NCBI GenBank assembly: GCA_903952805.1
Contig: CAJBHN010000615.1
Span: 1-11,287 of the forward strand
Source: an uncultured Myxococcales bacterium
GTDB taxonomy: Bacteria; Myxococcota; UBA727; VGSZ01
DNA length: 11,287 nucleotides
Reading direction: 5' to 3'
Shown: piece after piece, positions 1 through 11,287 of the stretch
How positions within the stretch are numbered: the stretch's first letter is position 1
Layout of the letters: every line of letters begins with the position of its first letter
The notes under the pieces: model-generated
Seen by the model: only the letters and a program-made list of their open reading frames with translations
What the model was told of the DNA's origin: nothing
Databases searched by the model: none
Program-made: the position numbers and the translations under genes

Positions 1-1
1 G

Positions 2-838
2 TTGATGCGCCTGCCCCCGGGCCGACGCCGCCTCGACGCGGTGCTGGGGACCGGGGGGCCGCTGGGGCTGTCCCGCGACGGCCTGGCTGGAGCCCTCGAC
101 ATTCGCTCTGACGGCCCCGCCAAAGACAGCATCGTGGCCGCTCGCAAGGCCACTCGCACCTTGCAGGAAGACCTGGCCGACGACGCCGTCAGCGCCGGCC
201 TCGCCGACGACTACTTTCGCACCCTGCGGGGCCGCGTCGAGACGTCCTGGCTGCCGGCGGTCAAGCAACTCAACGACGGCGGCGAACGCACCACCCAACT
301 GGGCATGATGAAGTCCGTCGTCGAAGACCGGGCCGCCTGGGGCGAGATGTGGCTCGCCTACATGGACCTCGCCAAGCAATACGCCAACGGCGTGCAGCCC
401 CGCCTGGAGTCGCAGCGCTTGGAGCGCCTGCGCGAACTCATGCGCAGCCGTCAGGGAGCCTTTCGCGTGCAGGCCATCAGCGAGGTCAAACTCACGCAGG
501 ACCCCAGCGGCAAGATCCAGCTGCTGGAATTCCCGCTGACGTCGGGCCACCCCGGCATCGACGACGGCATGCGCGACGCCATCGCCGCGGCCATCGATGC
601 CCTGCCCGATGCACCACCACCGCGCCTGCACCACGGGCGCAGCTTCTCGTCGTGGTGGCGACTGCGGGCCACCTGGACGATGGTGCCGCCGACAGCGTTT
701 TTCTCGGGCTCAAGCTTCGACATCACGCCCAGGGGCTTTGCCGTCGACGTGCCCTTTCAAATCAAACTGACGACCAACGTCATGCTGCTGCGCACCGACG
801 GTCGCACCGGGGTCGAGGCGAGTGGCACGGACGAGTGA
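2..838 (+). CDS. TonB-like C-terminal domain protein, 5' end outside window
   Basis: The frame is open to the left edge, so the true start and any N-terminal membrane anchor probably lie outside the window. The TTG at base 2 is only the first possible start codon inside it. About 278 residues are visible. Residues about 40-150 are mostly helical and charged. Residues about 155-230 resemble a TonB C-terminal fold: a strand with VKLTQDPSGKIQLLEF, a PGIDDGMRDAIAAAIDALPDAPPP helix-proline segment, and an aromatic strand (SSWWRLRATW). This is the pattern of myxobacterial 'energy transducer TonB' paralogues. Residues 231-278 add further strand-like sequence. TonB proteins couple the inner-membrane proton gradient to outer-membrane receptors, but paralogues of this type are numerous and mostly unassigned, so the role is inferred. 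It is the only plus-strand gene here and converges on corA with a 26-bp gap. The family call is moderately sure. Confidence 0.55.
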   Translation: MMRLPPGRRRLDAVLGTGGPLGLSRDGLAGALDIRSDGPAKDSIVAARKATRTLQEDLADDAVSAGLADDYFRTLRGRVETSWLPAVKQLNDGGERTTQLGMMKSVVEDRAAWGEMWLAYMDLAKQYANGVQPRLESQRLERLRELMRSRQGAFRVQAISEVKLTQDPSGKIQLLEFPLTSGHPGIDDGMRDAIAAAIDALPDAPPPRLHHGRSFSSWWRLRATWTMVPPTAFFSGSSFDITPRGFAVDVPFQIKLTTNVMLLRTDGRTGVEASGTDE

Positions 839-864
839 CGACGACAAATGGCCACGTGCAGCCT

Positions 865-1800
865 TCAGAACATCCGTTTGCGCCAGAACCACAACGCCAA
901 CACCACCGACGCCACCAACGACGCCCCAAACACCCCCATGAAGGCGGCGGGATGGTGCTGGCCGGGAAGTTCGACGTTCATGCCGTAAAAGCTGGCCACC
1001 ATGGTGGGGATGGTCATCACGATGGTCATGGCCGTCAGCAGCTTCATGACGACGTTGAGGTTGTTGGAGATGATGGAGGCGAAGGCGTCCATCATTTGGC
1101 TGAGGATCTCCTCCTGGATGCGCGTCATCTCGATGGCCTGGCGCAGCTCGATGATGGCGTCGTCCATCAGCTCCCGATCGTCCTCGCGAACGCCCAGGTG
1201 TGGGTCGCGCACCAGGCGCTCCAGCATGATGGTGTTGGACGCCATCGCCGTCGTGAAGTGCACCAGGGCCTTTTGGTAGCGCAGCAGGCCGACGACCTCG
1301 GCGTTGCGCTGCGACACATGCAAGTCTTCCTCGAGGCCTTCGACGCGATGCTCGATGACCCGCACCAACTCCAGAAAATGCATGGCCGCCGCCAGCAGCA
1401 GCTGGGGCACCAGGTGGGCGCCGCGCTGCAGCTCGGCGGTGTGCGGCATGCGCATGAGACGGTTCACCAACTCGGACGGACGACGCGAGACGGTGATGGC
1501 CCGGGCATCCTTCACCAGCACCGCCAACGTCGTCGCCCGGAACGGCACGCTGTCGTCGGGTTCGGCGACGCGCGGCACCCGCAGCACCACCAACGACCAA
1601 CTGTCGGGCCAGTGGGCGATGCGCGCCAGTTCGTCCTCGTCGAGGGCATGGGTCAGCAACTCTTCGGGCAGGCCGATGCCCACCAGGCGCTGCAGTTCAG
1701 CCTCGGTCGGCCCTTCGAGATGCAGCCATCCTCCCGTCGGCAGCGCCCCCTCACCGACGGGGACAAGCTTGGAGACGGCAGGATCGAAGAAGGACAGCAT
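865..1800 (-). CDS. corA: CorA-family Mg2+/divalent cation channel
   Basis: This 311-residue protein has the normal CorA length and layout: an N-terminal alpha/beta cytoplasmic domain (about 1-130), a long helix (about 135-245), then two membrane segments at the C-terminus. The signature Y-G-M-N is at 272-275, at the end of TM1 (about 250-271), preceded by the typical SNNLNVVMKLLT stretch at 245-256. TM2 is about 287-306 and ends in the basic tail RKRMF. CorA forms a pentameric inner-membrane channel that passes Mg2+, and in some members Co2+, Ni2+ or Zn2+. Here the GMN is followed by VELPGQHHP. I chose the ATG at 1800 because it opens the conserved N-terminus. The open frame continues upstream, but through a terminator hairpin and the lipoprotein's 3' end. 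The Shine-Dalgarno is weak (a TAGG about 12 bases upstream). The exact ion cannot be told from sequence. Confidence 0.93.
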   Translation of the reverse strand: MLSFFDPAVSKLVPVGEGALPTGGWLHLEGPTEAELQRLVGIGLPEELLTHALDEDELARIAHWPDSWSLVVLRVPRVAEPDDSVPFRATTLAVLVKDARAITVSRRPSELVNRLMRMPHTAELQRGAHLVPQLLLAAAMHFLELVRVIEHRVEGLEEDLHVSQRNAEVVGLLRYQKALVHFTTAMASNTIMLERLVRDPHLGVREDDRELMDDAIIELRQAIEMTRIQEEILSQMMDAFASIISNNLNVVMKLLTAMTIVMTIPTMVASFYGMNVELPGQHHPAAFMGVFGASLVASVVLALWFWRKRMF

Positions 1801-1830
1801 CGCGCGGAGCCTACCAGGCAAACCCCGACG

Positions 1831-1860
1831 AAAAACGGGCGCCGATCGGCGCCCGTTTTT
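1831..1860 (-). terminator. Perfect 30-bp palindromic rho-independent terminator
   Basis: An exact palindrome: five A, CGGGCGCC, a GATC centre, GGCGCCCG, then five T. It can form a GC-rich hairpin of about 8 GC pairs extended by A-U pairs, with a T-run on either strand. It begins 22 bp past the lipoprotein stop codon (1885-1883) and ends 30 bp before the corA start. Its main job is presumably to end the lipoprotein transcript. Its symmetry would also let it stop antisense transcription. Confidence 0.85.
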
Positions 1861-1882
1861 GTGTGACCTCACGCCCGACGTA

Positions 1883-8053
<6,171 letters not shown>

Positions 8054-8054
8054 G

Positions 8055-8085
8055 GGCCGACTGTCAACCAGCGGCCTCCTGACAG
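8055..8085 (-). promoter_or_regulatory. Interlocked inverted repeats around the displaced Shine-Dalgarno of the lipoprotein gene
   Basis: The 155-bp gap between mnmG and the lipoprotein gene holds two overlapping inverted repeats just before the ATG at 8053. Repeat one has arms CTGTCA (8061-8066) and TGACAG (8080-8085), exact over 6 bp. Repeat two has arms GGCCG (8055-8059) and CGGCC (8072-8076). On the mRNA the only strong Shine-Dalgarno, AGGAGG (8080-8075), sits mainly in the loop of stem one, and its last two G are in stem two. Its linear distance to the ATG is 21 bases, too far for normal use unless folding shortens it. The dyad could instead be a protein operator. I see no convincing sigma-70 promoter and no T-tract terminator for mnmG in the rest of the gap (8086-8208). 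Confidence 0.4.
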
Positions 8086-8208
8086 CAACCCAGGCGGATC
8101 CACACTCCCCGGGGCGAAGCGCTGACGTCGCAAACCGGCGAAATCAGTCACCATCAGCGGGTACCTCGACTGTGTCCTCCAGCACACCCCACCCTTCCCG
8201 ACATCGCC

Positions 8209-10110
8209 CTACCCGCCCCCACCGGCTCGCAGGCGGCGGGCCTCCACGGCCAGCAGCCCGATGGCGGCCGGCGTAATCCCACTGACGCGACTCGCCTGGC
8301 CGAGGGTCTGGGGGCGCAGGCGCAGCAACTTCTCGCGCACCTCATTGGAGATGCCGGGCAGCCGGTTTGTCGACGACAACAAGCGCTGAAAGATGGCCTC
8401 GGGGAGGGATTCGTCGTCCAGGGCCCGCTCGCGCGCCACCTCTTTTTGGGCCCGTTCCAGGAAGCCGCCGTAGGTGCTTTCCACCTCGACGCGGAAGGCC
8501 AGGGCGGGGTCGGGGACGTCTTGGCGGCCAGCGAGGGCGTAGACGAGGCTCAAGGCCACCTGGGGCCGCTTGAGCAGGGTCTCGGCGCGGGTGGTCTCGG
8601 TCAGCGGCGACGTCTGCGCCGCGGTCAGCATGGCGTTGGTGGCGTCGCTGGCCACAATGCGCGTTTCACGCAGCCAGCGGACCTCCTGCTCGACGCGGGC
8701 TTCGAACTCGCGGGCCCGTTGTCGACGAGCCAGCGACGCCAGCCCAATCTCGTCGGCCAACGGCAACAGGCGGGCGGCGACGTTGTCTTCGCGCAACACG
8801 AGGCGGTGCTCGGCCCGCGACGTGAACATGCGATAGGGCTCGTCGGTGCCCTTGCTGACCAGGTCGTCGACGAGGACGCCGAGGTAGCCTTCATCGCGAC
8901 GCACCACGACGGGTGCCTGGTGCTGCAGCAAACGGGTGGCGTTGATGCCGGCCAGCAGCCCCTGGATGGCCGCTTCCTCGTAGCCGGTGGTGCCGTTGAG
9001 TTGGCCCGCGCAAAAAAGCCCGCCGATGGCGCGCGTCTGCAGCGACGGCCACAGCTGCGTCGGCACCACGAAGTCGTATTCGACGGCGTAGCCCCAACGC
9101 GTGACCTCGACGTGCTCCAGCCCGGGAATGGTGCGCAGAAAGGCAAGCTGCACGTCAGGGGGCAAGCTCGTCGACAACCCGTTGGGATAGATTTCGAAGG
9201 TGTCGAGCCCATGCGGCTCGAGGAAGATCAAGTGGCTGGCCTTGTCGGCGAAGCGCACCACCTTGTCCTCGAGGCTGGGACAATAGCGGGGCCCGCGGCC
9301 ATCGATGCTGCCGTTGAACAAAGGCGAGCGACCAGCGGCGACGGCGTCGGTGATGACGCGGTGGGTGGCGAGCGTGGTCCGTGTCAGGCGACAGGAAATC
9401 TGTGGCAGCGACGGCACGGGCCCGCTGTCGAGCGAAAAACGGGGCGCGGGGACGTCGGGTCGCTGCTCCTCAAGGGTGTCCATGGCGATGGTGCGAGCAT
9501 CGAGGCGGGGGCAGGTGCCCGTCTTCAAACGACCCAGGGTCAGGCCATGAGCCGCCAACGACGACGACAGCCCCGCCGCCGGCGCTTCCCCCGCCCGACC
9601 GCCTGGCTGCTGGTCGGCGCCACGATGCAGCAGGCCGCCGAGAAACGTCCCGGTCGTCAGGATGACCGAGTGCGCCCGCAGCACTTCGCCATGACGGGTG
9701 GTGACGCCAGCGACCTGGCCGTCTTCGACGACGATGCCGACGACGTCGTCCTGACGCACGCGCAGGTTGGGCGTGGTGGTGATCACGCGCTTCATGGCCG
9801 CGGCGTAGCGGTCCATGTCGGACTGGCAGCGCGTGGCCCTGACCGCCGGACCACGGGACTCATTGAGCGTGCGAAAATGGATGCCGGTGTCGTCGGCGAT
9901 GCGCCCCATCTCGCCGCCGAGCACGTCGAGTTCCTTGACCAGATGCCCCTTGCCGACGCCGCCAATGGCCGGGTTGCAGCTCATGGCGGCGATCCGGTCA
10001 ATGCTGCCGGTGACGAGGAGGGTTCTCATGCCCAACCGCGCCGCCGCCAGCGAGGCCTCGCAGCCTGCGTGACCGCCACCCACCACCAGCACGTCTACCG
10101 TCGTTGTCAT
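8209..10110 (-). CDS. mnmG: tRNA uridine-5-carboxymethylaminomethyl(34) synthesis enzyme MnmG (GidA)
   Basis: A complete 633-residue MnmG of usual length. With MnmE it installs the (carboxymethyl)aminomethyl group on wobble U34 of certain tRNAs in the cytoplasm, using FAD, NADH, a methylene-folate donor and glycine or ammonium. Visible marks: the FAD dinucleotide motif GGGHAG at 11-16; SCNPAIGGVGKGHLVKE at 44-60 with Cys45; RTLNESRGPAVRATR at 80-94; signature one GPRYCPSLEDK at 273-283 with Cys277; signature two AGQLNGTTGYEEAAIQG at 368-384, running on to LLAGINA; and the C-terminal MnmE/tRNA-binding helices SNEVREKLLRLRPQTLGQAS at 588-607. The two conserved cysteines correspond to those reported as important in the E. 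coli enzyme. The ATG at 10110 is the only in-frame start after the TPR gene; no clear Shine-Dalgarno precedes it. It follows the TPR gene by 49 bp. The partners mnmE and rsmG are not in the window. Confidence 0.98.
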   Translation of the reverse strand: MTTTVDVLVVGGGHAGCEASLAAARLGMRTLLVTGSIDRIAAMSCNPAIGGVGKGHLVKELDVLGGEMGRIADDTGIHFRTLNESRGPAVRATRCQSDMDRYAAAMKRVITTTPNLRVRQDDVVGIVVEDGQVAGVTTRHGEVLRAHSVILTTGTFLGGLLHRGADQQPGGRAGEAPAAGLSSSLAAHGLTLGRLKTGTCPRLDARTIAMDTLEEQRPDVPAPRFSLDSGPVPSLPQISCRLTRTTLATHRVITDAVAAGRSPLFNGSIDGRGPRYCPSLEDKVVRFADKASHLIFLEPHGLDTFEIYPNGLSTSLPPDVQLAFLRTIPGLEHVEVTRWGYAVEYDFVVPTQLWPSLQTRAIGGLFCAGQLNGTTGYEEAAIQGLLAGINATRLLQHQAPVVVRRDEGYLGVLVDDLVSKGTDEPYRMFTSRAEHRLVLREDNVAARLLPLADEIGLASLARRQRAREFEARVEQEVRWLRETRIVASDATNAMLTAAQTSPLTETTRAETLLKRPQVALSLVYALAGRQDVPDPALAFRVEVESTYGGFLERAQKEVARERALDDESLPEAIFQRLLSSTNRLPGISNEVREKLLRLRPQTLGQASRVSGITPAAIGLLAVEARRLRAGGGG

Positions 10111-10159
10111 GGCGCGATCAGACCACGACCACCGCTGTGCGCCAACGGCCTGCCGGCGT

Positions 10160-11209
10160 TCAGGTGGAGCGGGGCGCTTCGTGGGCCGTCAAGGCCGCCA
10201 CCGCCCGCACCACGATGGGGTCCCGGGGGGCCAGGCGGGCGGCCAACTCGATGTACTCGCGCGCCTGCGCCAGGCTGCCGTGGCCAGCGTCGGCGGCGGC
10301 CAGGTGGCAGACCCCCAGATTGCAGACCAGGCCAGCGTCGACCGGGTCGAGGCGGTAGGCCGCCAGTGACGCCTTGAGGGCTGCAGGCAGGTCCGCCTGG
10401 GTCAGGCACACGGTGGCGAGGTTGCGCCAGGCCTCGAGGTCCCGGGGGTCGCTGGCCACGGCGCCGTCGAGCAGCGCCCGGGCCCGCGCGACATCGCCCG
10501 CCTTGCGAGCCAGCGCCCCGGCCAGCGTCGACACAAACGGCGCAGGCTCCCCGTCGACGGCGGCGGCGTCACGGGCGGCCAACAGGTCGTCGACCGCGAC
10601 GGCGGCGACGGCAGCGTCGACGTCGTGGACGTCGGCCAGCAAATCCTTGACCCGGGTTGTGGCGCTGACGAGGGCTGCGGCGTTTTTCAGGCGGGCACGC
10701 TCCCGGCGGGCCTCGACGCGAGCGGCGACGACGTCAACACCGCCAGCAACTCCGCCAGCAACACCGCCGGCAACGCCCATGACGCCGTCGATGGCGTGAC
10801 CGTGTTCGTCGATCCCGGGCGCGTCCAGACAAGCCTCCACCCGCCCCCAGGCGCCAAAGGCTGCATCCAGTCGACCCAGGCGTTCGTGGACCCGGGCCAG
10901 GGCGCGCCAGGACGGCAGGTGGCTTTCGTCGGCGTCAAGGGCTCGGCTCAGGTGCGCAGCCGCCGTTCGCAAGCGCTCAGCGCGACCGGTGTTGTCGAGG
11001 TGGGCGGCGTCGCGATTGAAACGCTCCAGCGCGGTCTGACCGGCATTGAACCAGCCGACCGCCAGCGTGGGATCAGCGTCGCAGGCGTCGTCGTAGAGCT
11101 TTTGGGCGAGCTCGAGGCGCCCCTCGCGGGCCGCAATGTAGCCGCGGGTACAAAGTTCATCGGCGGCCTTGCGCCCTGTCATCCCGAGGGCTTTCTTCAG
11201 CCAACGCAC
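10160..11209 (-). CDS. TPR-repeat protein, function unknown
   Basis: A 349-residue, alanine-rich helical protein with no signal peptide or membrane segment, so probably cytoplasmic. N-terminal TPR-like helix pairs are seen at about 15-48 (ending LYDDACDADP), 49-98 and 99-132. A linker with the repeat GVAGGVAGGVAGGV at 145-158 and a charged helical stretch (162-222) follow. A second TPR block covers about 225-331 (for example ALLDGAVASDPRDLEAWRNL). TPRs bind partner proteins; the partner cannot be told. The start is a GTG at 11209, supported by GGAGG five bases upstream and by an in-frame stop 18 bases upstream with no other start between. It ends 49 bp before mnmG and follows the edge gene by 23 bp, so co-transcription is plausible. 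Proteins of this sort are often annotated only as tetratricopeptide repeat proteins. Confidence 0.88.
   Translation of the reverse strand: MRWLKKALGMTGRKAADELCTRGYIAAREGRLELAQKLYDDACDADPTLAVGWFNAGQTALERFNRDAAHLDNTGRAERLRTAAAHLSRALDADESHLPSWRALARVHERLGRLDAAFGAWGRVEACLDAPGIDEHGHAIDGVMGVAGGVAGGVAGGVDVVAARVEARRERARLKNAAALVSATTRVKDLLADVHDVDAAVAAVAVDDLLAARDAAAVDGEPAPFVSTLAGALARKAGDVARARALLDGAVASDPRDLEAWRNLATVCLTQADLPAALKASLAAYRLDPVDAGLVCNLGVCHLAAADAGHGSLAQAREYIELAARLAPRDPIVVRAVAALTAHEAPRST
10740..10775 (-). repeat. Three tandem copies of a 12-bp in-frame repeat
   Basis: On the plus strand the copies read CCGCCAGCAACT, CCGCCAGCAACA and CCGCCGGCAACG. They differ by only one to three bases and encode the GVAG repeats in the linker of the TPR protein. 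The 12-base unit keeps the reading frame, so copy number could vary without breaking the gene. Confidence 0.85.
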
Positions 11210-11214
11210 TGCAT

Positions 11215-11219
11215 CCTCC
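11215..11219 (-). promoter_or_regulatory. Ribosome binding site that fixes the GTG start of the TPR gene
   Basis: GGAGG on the minus strand lies five bases before the GTG at 11209. The ATG that directly abuts it (11214) opens only a five-codon frame ending in TGA and has no spacing to the Shine-Dalgarno, so GTG is the better start. Confidence 0.75.
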
Positions 11220-11232
11220 GCACGTTGTCACG

Positions 11233-11287
11233 TCACCGCAGGGATGCGTGGATCAAGCGGACCCGGCGCCCCAGGTGCTCGTCGACA
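11233..11287 (-). CDS. C-terminal end of an unidentified protein, truncated by the window edge
   Basis: One minus-strand frame from the right edge reads VDEHLGRRVRLIHASLR and then TGA at 11235-11233. Sixteen of its 17 codons end in G or C, while the other minus-strand frame I read through this stretch shows no such bias. That matches the codon use of the neighbouring genes and suggests real coding sequence. The stop lies 23 bp before the GTG of the TPR gene, a typical operon spacing. Seventeen residues are too few to name the protein, and a chance open frame in GC-rich DNA remains possible. Confidence 0.5.
   Translation of the reverse strand, partial: VDEHLGRRVRLIHASLR

Noticed and set aside
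839..864. The convergent gap between the TonB-like gene and corA as a shared terminator
   Set aside because: No hairpin with a T-run is visible in these 26 bases.
349..1866. A 505-codon histidine-rich plus-strand frame that could look like a metal-binding protein next to corA
   Set aside because: The histidine-rich part is the antisense reading of the corA coding sequence, and the start of the frame overlaps the TonB-like gene in another frame.
8063..8068. A TTGACA hexamer (minus strand) just before the lipoprotein ATG as a -35 box
   Set aside because: A -10 at normal spacing would fall inside the coding sequence at CGCGCA, which is not -10-like. The hexamer is better explained as part of the inverted repeat.
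8446..10377. A 643-codon plus-strand open frame opposite mnmG and the end of the TPR gene
   Set aside because: mnmG on the other strand is certain from its signatures. This frame has low-complexity composition and no recognisable motif.
11197..11214. A five-codon ATG mini-frame overlapping the TPR gene start
   Set aside because: Its ATG touches the GGAGG with no spacer, so ribosomes are unlikely to start there.

Overview
This is a very GC-rich chromosomal window (third codon positions are nearly all G or C). It suggests a Myxococcota or deltaproteobacteria-like host. The reasons are a giant lipoprotein with IPT/TIG repeats and 'Myxococcus-type' CGNG...CDDGN...DGDGCS cysteine repeats, and a myxobacterial-style TonB-like C-terminal protein. 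The phylum is inferred from gene style, not from a marker gene. I see no mobile elements, CRISPR arrays, tRNA or rRNA genes.

Layout. One gene fragment on the plus strand (2-838, TonB-like C-terminal domain, open at the left edge) converges on a block of minus-strand genes. Read in their direction of transcription (right to left), these are: the last codons of an unidentified protein (11287-11233); a TPR protein starting at GTG with a good Shine-Dalgarno (11209-10160); mnmG, the tRNA wobble-uridine modification enzyme (10110-8209); a 155-bp gap with interlocking inverted repeats around a displaced Shine-Dalgarno; a 2056-residue secreted lipoprotein (8053-1883); a perfect 30-bp palindromic terminator (1860-1831); and a CorA-type Mg2+/divalent cation channel (1800-865).

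How they work together. The edge fragment, TPR gene and mnmG are closely spaced (23 and 49 bp) and may share a transcript. The lipoprotein is probably a separate unit that ends at the palindromic terminator. corA starts only 30 bp beyond that terminator. I see no metabolic pathway linking these genes. They look like housekeeping functions (mnmG, corA) beside envelope proteins.

Most notable observation. In the lipoprotein, a complete six-bladed beta-propeller of about 280 residues lies inside a cysteine-rich repeat. It splits the repeat after its CGNGxVDG half, while the second half keeps exactly the cysteine spacing of the intact neighbouring copy. I found no defence system, biosynthetic cluster or other clearly new multi-gene system. 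The long plus-strand open frames opposite mnmG, the lipoprotein and corA are best explained as high-GC shadows.
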